This document shows positions 1 through 8,693 of a DNA stretch of 64,000 nt, piece by piece. The notes under the pieces were generated by a model, which saw only the letters and a list, made by a program, of their open reading frames with translations, had not been told where the DNA came from and made no database searches. Each line of letters starts with the position of its first letter. Positions within the stretch are counted from its first letter, which is position 1. This DNA is from CAYYJS01 sp964472315 (GTDB taxonomy: Bacteria; Verrucomicrobiota; Kiritimatiellia; UBA8416). The stretch spans positions 11,823 to 75,822 of the forward strand of contig CAYYJS010000013.1 in NCBI GenBank assembly GCA_964472315.1. The letters run 5' to 3'. A program made the position numbers and the translations under genes.

Positions 1-2
1 CC

Positions 3-3000
3 ACAGATCCCATTTCAGACTGCGTCCGGCTGGATCTGGAGACCAACCAGTCTGGGGGGATTCTCAAAATCGGTGCCGTCCGTGGCAATCGGACTTTCCT
101 GCGTACGGGCCGCTTTGACCAGAAGGCTGCGCTGGCTGAGCTGGATGGTCTGTGTCGGGGAGCATCTTGCGTGGTCGGCCATAATGTTGTGCTTCATGAC
201 TTGGAAGTCCTCAGGGAGCACAGCGCTTCGCTTTCGCTTCTGAGGCTGCCGGTAATCGATACGCTGTTCCTGTCGCCGATCTGCTTCCCGGAGAACCCAT
301 ATCATCACCTGGTCAAGGACTACAAACTAGTCTCGGACTCTGTGAACGATCCCGTCGCGGACGCACGGCTTTCCGGCGTCTTGCTCGCGGATGAGGTGCA
401 GTCGCTGCGCGGAAGGGCCGAAGCGGCTCCCGATGTGTTCCGTTGCCTGCAGTTTCTGCTGTGCGCAGAAGGCGGCACCGACAACCTTCTGTCTGTGGGT
501 ATGCAGTTGGTGTTTGGCGCAGCCGGTGGAGGCGACTCGGTCACGACACAGCAAGGGCGCCCGTTGCTCACGTCAGTCCTAGGGGATCTGGCCTGTCGAA
601 CCGGCGCGGCATACCTGGCGGAAACCGACTTTGGCTCCGCGCAATCGCGTTGGGCACTGGCGTATGTGCTGTCGTGGCTGCGCGTCGCCGGCGCCGATTC
701 CGTACTGCCGCCCTGGGTACGTCTGCACAACCCGCTGGTGAGCCCGATCCTTTCGCGACTGCGCGATGTCCCGTGTGACAGTCCCGAGTGCACGTACTGC
801 CGTGCGACTCACGATCCCGAGGCCCAACTGTCACGTTTTTTCGGATTCGACAGCTTCCGCCCCACTCCGCCGGATGCAAACGGCCAGAGTCTTCAGCGCG
901 GCATTGTCTTGGCGGGCATGCGAAATGAGTCCGTGCTGGCCATCATGCCCACCGGCGGAGGGAAATCACTCTGCTTCCAGCTTCCCGCCCTGGTGCGCAA
1001 CTTACGCAGAGGGCAGCTCACCATCGTCGTGTCTCCCCTGCAGGCGCTCATGAAGGATCAGGTCGATGGCCTTGTGCGCCGGACCCACATGCACAACGCA
1101 GCGGCGCTTTACGGGTTGCTGACTTCACCCGAACGAGGGGAGGTCCTGCGCGGCGTGCGAACCGGGAGCATTGCGCTCCTTTACGTTTCGCCAGAACAAC
1201 TGCGCGGGAAGTCGTTCAGGAATGCCGTGCTTCAGCGAGAGATCGGCTGCTGGGTTCTGGATGAGGCGCACTGTCTGTCCAAATGGGGACACGACTTTCG
1301 TCCTGACTACCTGTACGTAGGCCGGTTCATCCGCGAATTGGCGAAAGAGCAGGCAGGCGCCCTGCCGGCAATCGCCTGCTTCACGGCAACTGCGAAGCGG
1401 GATGTCATCGACGAAATCGTCGAGTTCTTCCGCCGCGAGACCGGCACGGAACTGATTCGCTATGAAGGCGGCGTCGAGCGCGACAACCTGCATTTCGAGG
1501 TACAGACTGTGGGTGCGCATGCGAAGTTGCCGCGGATGCATGATCTTCTGAGTGCCCGACTGCGGCCCGGCGGCCCTGGAAGCGCAGTCGTATTCCGTGC
1601 TACGCGAAAGGCTGCGGAGGAAACGGCGGAATTCCTCGTTACTAAGGGCTGGTCCGCGGCATGTTTTCATGCCGGACTGCTGGCGACCGACAAGAAGCGC
1701 ATCCAGAATGACTTCCTGGCTGGCGAAATCCAGGTCATCTGTGCGACCAACGCTTTCGGGATGGGTATCGACAAGGATGACGTCAGGCTCGTCATCCACG
1801 GCGACACGCCGGGATCGCTGGAGAACTACCTGCAGGAAGCCGGACGGGCCGGGCGAGACCGGAATCCCGCCGACTGCGTGCTCCTATACGACGAAGAGGA
1901 TTGCGAGCAACAATTTCGCATGGGTGCTCACTCCGAGCTGAGCCGCCGCGATATCGCCCAGATCCTTCGCGGTCTCCGCAAGGCCGCCCGGTCGCGGAAA
2001 ACCGATGAAGTCGTCATCACAACCGGTGAGTTGCTGCGCGATGAAGACGTCGATACTGAATTTGGTCCCCAAGACAATTCAGCGGACACCAAGGTGCGGG
2101 CCGCCGTCTCATGGCTGGAGCGTGCAGGATTTGTCGAACGGAACGAGAACCGGACCAACGTCGTGCAGGCCCGACTGCTCGTCAAGAGTATCGACGAGGC
2201 CCGGGCGCAGTTGGCGAGGCTCAACTTGTCCGAACGGGAGGGCGGCCTGTGGTTAGCGATCATACGCGAGATGATGAACGCCTCCGAGATGGATACGCTA
2301 TCCGTCGACGAGATTGCCCTGTTGCCCGAGTTCCAGTCCTACTTGGAGGAAGCCCGTTCCGGTGCGCCGGAGCGGCTGGTACGGGAAGGGCGCAGCCAGG
2401 AGTATCTGAGCGCGAAGGTGCTGAAAGTCCTCGACGCGATGATGGGTGTGGGCGTGCTCAAGAAGGATACGCTGCTGACAGCGTACGTGCGGTATAAGGT
2501 CGCGGATCATTCTGGGATCAGACTGGACCGCGTGCTCGGCGTGGATCGCGAGTTCCTCAAGCTGCTGTCCGAGGAAGAGCCAGATCCGGAGGGGTGGCTC
2601 TCGCTCAACCTCCGTCTCGTGAACGACGAACTGTTGTCGCGAGGGGTTGACTGCTCGCCGGAAATGCTGCGACAGCTCCTGCGGAGCCTGAGCGAGGATG
2701 GTCGAGGGTTCGCGGGCCAAACGGGCAGCATTGACTGCCGCTACGTGGGGCGTGACGCCTACCGCGTCAGGGTTCGAAGGGAATGGCGACAAGCTGAGGC
2801 GCTGGCCGAAGTGAGGAGGAGAGTGGCAACCAAGATCCTGGAAGCCCTCTTGGACACAGTCCCGCCGAATACACCGCCTAAGGGCGACCTCTTGGTTGAG
2901 TTCGCGTTCGAGACGCTCCGGTCGGCGTTGGAGAGTGACCTGACCCTTCGCTCCGATATTCGTGACATGCAGGCGGCCATCGAGCGCGGGTTGATGTTTC

Positions 3001-5210
3001 TACATGAGCAGAGCGTCATCATCCTTCAAAAGGGGCTGGCGATATTCCGCTCTGCCATGACCGTCCGCGTTCTGCCCGAAGGTGACCGCCAACGGTATAC
3101 GGCAGAACACTACGACGCGCTGCAGCACCACTACCGTGAGCGTGTGTTTCAGGTGCATGTGATGAACGAGTACGCCCGTTACGGACTGCAGAAGATCCGC
3201 GCAGCTCTCGAGTTGGTCGTCGCATACTTCACGATGGACAAGGAGTCGTTCATCCGACGGTTCTTCAGTGACAGCGGGGAACTGCTGGAGAGAGCCACGA
3301 CGGCGCGGTCCTACCGCGCGATCGTAGACAGCCTGGGAAACCGCGATCAGATCCGCATTGTGACCCAGCCGACTCAGAAAAACATCCTGATCCTGGCCGG
3401 ACCAGGCTCAGGGAAGACCCGAACCGTCGTGCACCGGTGTGCGTACCTGTTGCGCGTTAAGCGCGTACGTCCCCGGGCCGTCTTGGTCTGCTGCTTCAAC
3501 CACAAGGCCGTCCTGGAGTTGCGCCGACGCCTGGCCGCTTTGGTTGGCAAGGACGCCATCGGGGTTACGATTCAGACCTACCACGGCCTGGCCCTTCGCA
3601 TCCTCGGCCTGTCCTGCCGCGGACTGGAGGACAGGAACGGGACCACGCCCGATTTCGACCAGCTCATATCCGACGCTGTACGCGTCCTGCGTGGAGAGTC
3701 CGGAGTGCCGGGTGTCGAGCCGGACGACGTTCGTGACCGCCTGTTGGCCGGCTTTGAGCACATTCTCGTGGACGAGTACCAGGACATCGATGAGCCCCAG
3801 TACGAGATGATCAGCGCCATAGCCGGCCGTACCCTCAAGGACGGGGAGCGCAAACTGTCCATTCTGGCTGTCGGCGACGACGACCAGAGCATCTACGGTT
3901 TTCGGGGCGCCAACGTGGAATTCATCCGTCGCTTCAAGACGGACTACGAGGCGGATGTTGCCTTCCTGATCGAGAACTACCGTTCCACGCGCCATATCAT
4001 TGAGGCGGCCAACCGCTTGATCGGGCGCAATCATGACCGCATGAAGGTGGACAAGGAGATCCGAATCGACCAGGGACGTGGCTTACTCCCGCCGGGCGGG
4101 GTGTTCGGCCAGAAGGACGCCCTTACGCGCGGCCGCGTCACGCTCGTCGAGGTCGGGGACGCTTCGGTGCAGGCGTCAGCCGTCGTGCGCGAGATCAAGC
4201 GGCTGCGCGCCTTGGGCGCAACCCGCTGGGAGGACATCGCCGTCCTCTCGCGCACACGGCGAGACCTTGCCCTGGTGCGCGCCGCAGCGGAAGCCGATGG
4301 CATTCCCGTTTCGTGGCCGCTGGACCGCGGCAAGATACCTCCGCTGAGCCGCATCCGTGAGGTATGGAACGTCCTGTCCGAACTGGCCTCTATTCGCGGC
4401 GAATCCACCACGGCTTCGGACCTGCTTGTTCGGTTTGGGCTTTCGGACGACTCACCGCCAGCAAATCCCTGGCGGGTGCTCATCCAGGACTGCCTGCATG
4501 CGTGGGCCGACGAGACACTGGACGAAAGACTTCCTGTCGCCACCGCTCTCGAGGGGCTTTACGAGGCGCTGGCCCAGCGACGGCGCGACGAACAGTTCGG
4601 CTGCGGCGTAGTCCTGAACACAGTCCATGCGGCCAAAGGCACGGAATACGAGCATGTCCTGCTCTGCGGCGATTGGTCGGGCGCGCGAGGGGCGGACATT
4701 GAGGAGGAACGCCGTGTTCTTTACGTCGGCATGACCCGTGCCCGCCACACCTTAGCTGTTTTCAACAGGATGGACCGCCGCAATCCCTTTGCCGACGAAC
4801 TCACCGGGCCGTGTTTCACCTACCGCCGCGAGTCTGCCGGCCCAGCCGGACGCGACCACGATGCATCGGATTATGTCCTGCTCGGCATGGAAGATATCTT
4901 CCTGGACTTCGCCGGCCAGCAGCCCGCCGGCCACCCCGTACACACTGCGCTGGCGGGGCTTCAGCCCGGCGACAAACTGGCAGTGTCCCGTAACGGCGCG
5001 CGGCCCGCGTTGCTGAACGCGGACGGGCAGATGCTTGCTCGGTTCTCTGCCAAGGCCGCTGATACGTGGAAGGATCGTCTCGACACGATTCGTGACGTTC
5101 AAGTCATCTGCAACGTTATTCGACAGCGCACCGACTGCAAAGAGAGCGAATACCAAGACCGGCTCAAAGCGGACAGATGGGAGATCCCGATCTGCGAGAT
5201 CCGGATGTAG
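3..5210 (+). CDS. DEDDh exonuclease-RecQ-UvrD fusion helicase, 5' end outside window
   Basis: One open frame runs from the left edge to the stop (1735 codons seen), so a GTG at 171 is not the real start. Numbering from position 3, an exonuclease fold comes first, with DLE at 11-13 and VGHN at 58-61. A Cys cluster (CDSPECTYC) follows. The RecQ core has MPTGGGKS near 315, DEAH at 420 and the GRAGRD motif. After a middle region there is a complete superfamily-1 UvrD-type core: AGPGSGKT at 1132, DEYQD at 1257, GDDDQSIYGFRG and VLYVGMTRARHT. The two motors belong to different helicase superfamilies. The usual RecQ zinc-binding cysteines after the core are not apparent. A role in DNA repair or in defence against foreign DNA is inferred from the domains and the accessory neighbours. 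Confidence 0.9.
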   Translation, partial: TDPISDCVRLDLETNQSGGILKIGAVRGNRTFLRTGRFDQKAALAELDGLCRGASCVVGHNVVLHDLEVLREHSASLSLLRLPVIDTLFLSPICFPENPYHHLVKDYKLVSDSVNDPVADARLSGVLLADEVQSLRGRAEAAPDVFRCLQFLLCAEGGTDNLLSVGMQLVFGAAGGGDSVTTQQGRPLLTSVLGDLACRTGAAYLAETDFGSAQSRWALAYVLSWLRVAGADSVLPPWVRLHNPLVSPILSRLRDVPCDSPECTYCRATHDPEAQLSRFFGFDSFRPTPPDANGQSLQRGIVLAGMRNESVLAIMPTGGGKSLCFQLPALVRNLRRGQLTIVVSPLQALMKDQVDGLVRRTHMHNAAALYGLLTSPERGEVLRGVRTGSIALLYVSPEQLRGKSFRNAVLQREIGCWVLDEAHCLSKWGHDFRPDYLYVGRFIRELAKEQAGALPAIACFTATAKRDVIDEIVEFFRRETGTELIRYEGGVERDNLHFEVQTVGAHAKLPRMHDLLSARLRPGGPGSAVVFRATRKAAEETAEFLVTKGWSAACFHAGLLATDKKRIQNDFLAGEIQVICATNAFGMGIDKDDVRLVIHGDTPGSLENYLQEAGRAGRDRNPADCVLLYDEEDCEQQFRMGAHSELSRRDIAQILRGLRKAARSRKTDEVVITTGELLRDEDVDTEFGPQDNSADTKVRAAVSWLERAGFVERNENRTNVVQARLLVKSIDEARAQLARLNLSEREGGLWLAIIREMMNASEMDTLSVDEIALLPEFQSYLEEARSGAPERLVREGRSQEYLSAKVLKVLDAMMGVGVLKKDTLLTAYVRYKVADHSGIRLDRVLGVDREFLKLLSEEEPDPEGWLSLNLRLVNDELLSRGVDCSPEMLRQLLRSLSEDGRGFAGQTGSIDCRYVGRDAYRVRVRREWRQAEALAEVRRRVATKILEALLDTVPPNTPPKGDLLVEFAFETLRSALESDLTLRSDIRDMQAAIERGLMFLHEQSVIILQKGLAIFRSAMTVRVLPEGDRQRYTAEHYDALQHHYRERVFQVHVMNEYARYGLQKIRAALELVVAYFTMDKESFIRRFFSDSGELLERATTARSYRAIVDSLGNRDQIRIVTQPTQKNILILAGPGSGKTRTVVHRCAYLLRVKRVRPRAVLVCCFNHKAVLELRRRLAALVGKDAIGVTIQTYHGLALRILGLSCRGLEDRNGTTPDFDQLISDAVRVLRGESGVPGVEPDDVRDRLLAGFEHILVDEYQDIDEPQYEMISAIAGRTLKDGERKLSILAVGDDDQSIYGFRGANVEFIRRFKTDYEADVAFLIENYRSTRHIIEAANRLIGRNHDRMKVDKEIRIDQGRGLLPPGGVFGQKDALTRGRVTLVEVGDASVQASAVVREIKRLRALGATRWEDIAVLSRTRRDLALVRAAAEADGIPVSWPLDRGKIPPLSRIREVWNVLSELASIRGESTTASDLLVRFGLSDDSPPANPWRVLIQDCLHAWADETLDERLPVATALEGLYEALAQRRRDEQFGCGVVLNTVHAAKGTEYEHVLLCGDWSGARGADIEEERRVLYVGMTRARHTLAVFNRMDRRNPFADELTGPCFTYRRESAGPAGRDHDASDYVLLGMEDIFLDFAGQQPAGHPVHTALAGLQPGDKLAVSRNGARPALLNADGQMLARFSAKAADTWKDRLDTIRDVQVICNVIRQRTDCKESEYQDRLKADRWEIPICEIRM

Positions 5211-5265
5211 CATCCTTGTTCGGCCAGGAATCGAAAGCTCCACATGAAGAACACACGAAGCGAAA

Positions 5266-5664
5266 ATGCAACCAGCGCGTAGAGATGAGATACGGCGTTT
5301 TCTCGTCACGGGCGAGCATGATGCGGCGCATAGGGTTTGGCCCGGACGCCACGTTTTTGAGCGGGTCCATGCGGGGGATGCTGCGCTGCGGGCCGCCCTG
5401 GCCGACGCCGTGCGCCAGCGGACAAAGGGGCTGACATTTCCTTCCCTGCCACCCGACTTCGATGCCGGCCAGTTTGTGCTCGGCAAGGTCCGTCCCATGG
5501 TATGCGGGCTCTTTCCGGCAAGGGAGCGACAGGTCATGCTCGACCTGTTCGAAAAAGCCCTGGTGTTCGTGTCCGGGGACAACATCGAGCAACTCGTTTC
5601 AGAGACGGAAATGCTGTCCACAGCCCGCCAGATGAGGGAGCATACCCGATGGGAGTGCGAGTGA
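5266..5664 (+). CDS. hypothetical protein (132 aa)
   Basis: I do not recognise this family. It is a soluble-looking protein of 132 residues with no signal peptide or membrane segment, and charged helical stretches at both ends. It starts 55 bp after the fusion helicase on the same strand, and the following small gene overlaps its stop, so the three may be one transcript. The Shine-Dalgarno match in front of the ATG is weak, so a different start is possible. Base composition resembles the helicase. Its only clue to function is the coupling with the helicase. Confidence 0.6.
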   Translation: MQPARRDEIRRFLVTGEHDAAHRVWPGRHVFERVHAGDAALRAALADAVRQRTKGLTFPSLPPDFDAGQFVLGKVRPMVCGLFPARERQVMLDLFEKALVFVSGDNIEQLVSETEMLSTARQMREHTRWECE

Positions 5665-5978
5665 CGATGGATCGGGCAAACAGTGAAATGAGCGCCAACC
5701 TGCTCGATAACGTGAGCGCCCTGGTCGACCAGATGCAGGGCTTGGCGCGTCAGGCTCACGCCGAATACAGCCCCGAGGTGGATGCGCTGATTGCCACGCG
5801 CACCCGCGACACCCGACGGATCGAACGCCTGCTCGATGGCATCCTCGATTTCGGCTTCGATGACGCCATGACCCAGCTCTTCAAACGCCTCTGCCGCTAC
5901 TACTACACCCTCGATCCCACCGCCACCGTCGATTACGTCCACACCTACCGCGAGATGTGGGACAGCGACGGATCATAG
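5649..5978 (+). CDS. hypothetical protein (109 aa), overlaps the previous gene
   Basis: The family is not recognised. The ATG at 5649 overlaps the end of the preceding gene by 16 bp; a GTG at 5661 and an ATG at 5667 are also in frame, so the start is uncertain. The N-terminal two thirds look helical (DNVSALVDQMQGLARQ, then an arginine-rich stretch). The C-terminus is aromatic and acidic, ending in YVHTYREMWDSDGS. There is no membrane segment. The overlap suggests translational coupling with the 132-aa protein, and both probably depend on the helicase promoter upstream of the window. Confidence 0.6.
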   Translation: MGVRVTMDRANSEMSANLLDNVSALVDQMQGLARQAHAEYSPEVDALIATRTRDTRRIERLLDGILDFGFDDAMTQLFKRLCRYYYTLDPTATVDYVHTYREMWDSDGS

Positions 5979-6088
5979 GTTCCGCCGTCCACAACATAGG
6001 GAGCCAAGGGCCAGGCCATCTGAGCGCGATGGGCCGGGGTGCATGTCCCCTCCCCGTAGCCTCCGTCGCCAGACGGTGGACTCCCCAC

Positions 6089-6313
6089 ATGGCCTGTCCC
6101 TTGACGGCCTTATTCGACAAACCGATTTTGACCATCACTGACTTTGTCGAACGCACGGGTATTCAGCGGCGCAGCGCTGAACAGATCATGGAGGCCCTCC
6201 TGAACAGGAGGATTCTCGGAATCCAGGAGAGAGAAGCCGGCAGCAGGCCGGCCGTTCTGGCTTTCAGACGCTTGGTAGCCATTACGCAGCGCAAGGAGTT
6301 TTCAGCCAAGTGA
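6089..6313 (+). pseudogene. remnant of a Fic-type protein C-terminal winged helix
   Basis: The stretch from about TALFDKPILTITDFVE to FRRLVAI resembles the C-terminal winged-helix tail of Fic-family AMP-transferases, where a 'domain plus helix-turn-helix plus leucine-rich end' arrangement is usual. No Fic core (HPFxxGNGR) occurs upstream in any frame. The frame can be extended back to 5957, but that part looks random. I infer a 5'-truncated relic. A short independent DNA-binding protein cannot be excluded. Confidence 0.4.
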
Positions 6314-6330
6314 CAGAGCCCGGCGTTGGT

Positions 6331-6447
6331 GTTCGCACGACACCCATGACGTGCGGCAGAGTTTGTGCGACACCGGTGACGCACAAACGGGATTGTGCGA
6401 CATGAATGTCGCTCAAAAAGCGTTGAGCGACACGGCTGACGCACAAG
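6331..6447. repeat. four tandem 30-bp palindromic units
   Basis: Four units begin at 6331, 6361, 6391 and 6421 with an exact 30-bp period. Each is an imperfect palindrome of the form TTGTGCGACA, four variable bases, TGACGCACAA. Unit 2 is nearly perfect, with two mismatched positions in 24. The array lies between the Fic-like relic and the 3' end of the convergent AbiEii gene. Each unit can form a hairpin on either strand. Because 30 is a multiple of three, the array would also read as 10-residue peptide repeats, but no start-bearing gene supports that. Confidence 0.85.
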
Positions 6448-6466
6448 GTTTGTTGAGGGAAAGGGG

Positions 6467-7489
6467 CTACTTTCTGTTGATGGCGAGTTCCGCCTCGAGC
6501 AACGTGGCGATGATGGCATCAAAGTCGGGTGGCGGCGACAGGAACATGGGTTCCATGGCGGCGTAGTCGCGGCGCAGCTCGGGGAGACGGGCGGCGGGGG
6601 GCACGAGGCGCAGTGTACCGGGAACGGCTGTTTCGAAGTGGGCCCAGCTTGAGGCGAAGAAGCGGCTCTTGTGAATGCGGACGCGTTCCAGCAGATCGAG
6701 GGAGTCGGCGGCGGCGCGACCACCGGGGTGTCTCCAGAGCGCGGCGAAGTCGGCGTAGTGGCGGGCGAACCGATCGCGGAGCGGCTGGTTGGCCGGCCGG
6801 TGGTATTCGGCATGCAGGATGGTGGCCTTTTCCCAGAACGTGCGCTCGATTTCAAGGGCCACGACCTCGGCATGGAAGTCGTCAAACGCATCGGGCGCCA
6901 GCTCGGCGACAAAGGGCGTGATCACATGTGTGCCGGTGGGACGCTGGTCCGTCAGCGATCCGAACTCCATCTTGACGAGGGGCGGAATGTAGGAGCCGGG
7001 CGCGACCGCTCGCGGATAGGGAAACAGGATCACCGGAGATTGAGATACAGCGTCGAGCTCGAAGCTCAACCAGTGGCCTGTTTCGGGATGGGTGCCCAGG
7101 GCGGAGGTGACGACGGCTTCCAACTCGGGCGTGAAGCGGGCGTTCACCGCGCCAGCGCAATCGGCCTGGAGTTCCTTGTTGCGCTTCAGGCGTTGCGAAT
7201 TGGAGGGGGCGTCGTCCAGGTCGGCTTCCTTCCAACCGAGCGAGGCGGGCGTGAGTCCGAGGTCGATGTCCTCGGAAAAGCGGTCGATGGCGCCAAAGAC
7301 CTTTGAGAGTGACGTGCCGCCCTTGAAAACGCATTCCGCTCCGAGCTGGGGCGTGGCGAAAATGTGGCCGAGCAACCAGCAGACCCAGAAGTCCTTCTCG
7401 ACGATAAACTCCGGCACGCCGGTACGGTTGGCATGGTTCCGCCAGTAGAGGGCGCGCTCTTCGGACGGGAGTAAGGCAAAGGATTTCAC
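6467..7489 (-). CDS. AbiEii/AbiGii-type nucleotidyltransferase toxin
   Basis: This 340-residue protein carries the nucleotidyltransferase signature of AbiEii toxins: FKGGTSLSKV near residue 57, then SEDIDLGL about ten residues later, giving the G-G-S and D-x-D elements that bind NTP and metal. Known AbiEii-type enzymes are type IV toxins that modify tRNA or otherwise halt growth, giving abortive phage resistance. The gene starts with GTG inside the stop of the antitoxin gene (GTGA overlap), which implies coupled translation. Its 3' end faces the 30-bp palindromic array. Length is within the family range and the frame is intact, so the pair is probably functional. Confidence 0.85.
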   Translation of the reverse strand: MKSFALLPSEERALYWRNHANRTGVPEFIVEKDFWVCWLLGHIFATPQLGAECVFKGGTSLSKVFGAIDRFSEDIDLGLTPASLGWKEADLDDAPSNSQRLKRNKELQADCAGAVNARFTPELEAVVTSALGTHPETGHWLSFELDAVSQSPVILFPYPRAVAPGSYIPPLVKMEFGSLTDQRPTGTHVITPFVAELAPDAFDDFHAEVVALEIERTFWEKATILHAEYHRPANQPLRDRFARHYADFAALWRHPGGRAAADSLDLLERVRIHKSRFFASSWAHFETAVPGTLRLVPPAARLPELRRDYAAMEPMFLSPPPDFDAIIATLLEAELAINRK

Positions 7490-8115
7490 GGGGTGCCCTC
7501 CTCCCGGCCGATCGCCCTGAAGTAGGAGTGCATCCAGGCCGGGGCGAGCGTGATGTCGGCAAGCAACTGGCGGCGATCATCAAGAGAAAGCAGCTTGTGC
7601 AGGTGCGCCACCCTGTCGGGCGTGATGTTTGCTTTGCCGACATAGCGCAGCGCCGCGATGACGAGACCAGTCATCCTGCCGGAGGCGGCCATCATGCGTG
7701 GCGAGGCCTGGCGCAGTTCGATGGTCTGGTTCCCGTAGCGCAGCTTGCGTGGTTTTCCGTCGGTCAGGAAGACCACGCGGGCCGGGACCTGCTCAGAAAG
7801 ACGCAAGAGGTTGGCCGCATAGCCGCCAAACGGTTGAAGCTTTACGTGATCGCGGTCAGCCAGCGCTTTGGCTACGGCCTCCACGGGTGGCAGAATATCT
7901 CCCAGGACGGGGTGTGTCTTGGGCTGGTAGTACAGCCCCCGGGCGAGTCGCCGCAGGAAGCCGGACGCCACCAGGCGGGACAACGCCTTGTCAACCGCTG
8001 TGCGCGTATCCAAGTCGAGAAAACGCCCCGCATGGAACACCGTATCGGGGCCAGTCTTTTCGACCCGCCAGCGGATGCGGTCCGCCGTACTGTCGTGTGT
8101 CTTGGGCCTAGCCAT
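7486..8115 (-). CDS. AbiEi-type antitoxin/repressor (DUF6088-like)
   Basis: It resembles the AbiEi / DUF6088 antitoxins that have an N-terminal winged helix and a C-terminal domain that neutralises the toxin. A helix-turn-helix region spans about residues 20-60 (TAVDKALSRLVASGFLRRLA, then a wing around RGLYYQPK). I chose the ATG at 8115 (MARPKTHD) over one at 8154, because a perfect inverted repeat lies directly upstream of it and the shorter protein matches the family. The toxin gene follows with a 4-bp overlap. AbiEi proteins repress their own operon through inverted repeats, which fits this arrangement. Confidence 0.85.
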   Translation of the reverse strand: MARPKTHDSTADRIRWRVEKTGPDTVFHAGRFLDLDTRTAVDKALSRLVASGFLRRLARGLYYQPKTHPVLGDILPPVEAVAKALADRDHVKLQPFGGYAANLLRLSEQVPARVVFLTDGKPRKLRYGNQTIELRQASPRMMAASGRMTGLVIAALRYVGKANITPDRVAHLHKLLSLDDRRQLLADITLAPAWMHSYFRAIGREEGTP

Positions 8116-8117
8116 TA

Positions 8118-8147
8118 CGTCAGATAATGTGTCCGCTTTTTCTGACG
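8118..8147 (-). promoter_or_regulatory. inverted-repeat operator of the AbiE pair
   Basis: CGTCAGA at 8118-8124 and TCTGACG at 8141-8147 form a perfect 7-bp inverted repeat with a 16-bp spacer, ending two bases before the chosen antitoxin start. Known AbiEi antitoxins bind paired inverted repeats in their promoter. A TTATCT hexamer next to the ATG could be a -10 element, which would give a nearly leaderless mRNA; that part is weak. Confidence 0.55.
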
Positions 8148-8282
8148 ATATCAACTCAGAAATGCGGCAAATTACAGGGCCCTTACAGTGGGCAATGGGG
8201 TCAACCCTTGGGGCGATGTTGGCGGGACATCGGAGTCATCCCTTGAGTATTGATAAAGTGGTTAACGCTGTCCGGCGTCATG

Positions 8283-8412
8283 GGCTATTTCTCGTGGCGT
8301 CATGGCCAGGAAACTTCGCGTGCCGTTCGTGGCAATCCCTTCGACTACCTCACCACGCTCCGCCGTCACATCCGCCGCGTTCGCGACGATCCCGCCGCCT
8401 GGATGCCCTGGA
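8283..8412 (+). pseudogene. IS66-family transposase C-terminal fragment
   Basis: The frame encoding GNPFDYLTTLRRH and then DDPAAWMPWN matches the extreme C-terminus of IS66-type transposases, where 'NPFDYL...WLPWN' is characteristic. The rest of the transposase and the terminal repeats are missing, so this is the end of an old insertion. An ATG at 8250 gives a nominal 125-codon frame, but sequence beyond PWN looks non-coding. Confidence 0.65.
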
Positions 8413-8655
8413 ACCTGGCTGCCGTGCACCGAAGAAACACGGCCACACACGCTTACCGAAGGGACACGGGGGCGCGCCAGAACACCACCCATTCGGCGTT
8501 CTCCGCGTGCCTCGCCTCCCCCGCAGCAGCACTCGAAGCCCCCTCATCTTCCAAAAGAATCAGTCATGCCTCCGAGGATGGGAAAAGCTTGGCGTGTGAC
8601 ATTGCCCCGCCATTGCCTTTAGTTTGATACGAAATACATTGGCGCCCTATTCGTC
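8413..8655. other. intergenic stretch after the IS66 relic
   Basis: I see no convincing gene, RNA or repeat here. Frames are short and lack recognisable motifs. The last part leads into the promoter of the 64-aa gene. Confidence 0.5.
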
Positions 8656-8684
8656 TTGGCGCGTTCCACACCTTCTGGTACATT
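8656..8684 (+). promoter_or_regulatory. candidate sigma-70 promoter of the 64-aa gene
   Basis: TTGGCG at 8656-8661 and TACATT at 8679-8684 are separated by 17 bp. The predicted start of transcription is within a few bases of the ATG at 8694, implying a leaderless message. Confidence 0.4.
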
Positions 8685-8693
8685 TTCAGTGCG

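Noticed and set aside
171..173. GTG as start of the fusion helicase
   Set aside because: The frame is open to the window edge and the exonuclease motif DLE lies upstream of it.
6331..6447. CRISPR array
   Set aside because: The 30-bp units are contiguous, without unique spacers, and no cas gene is near.
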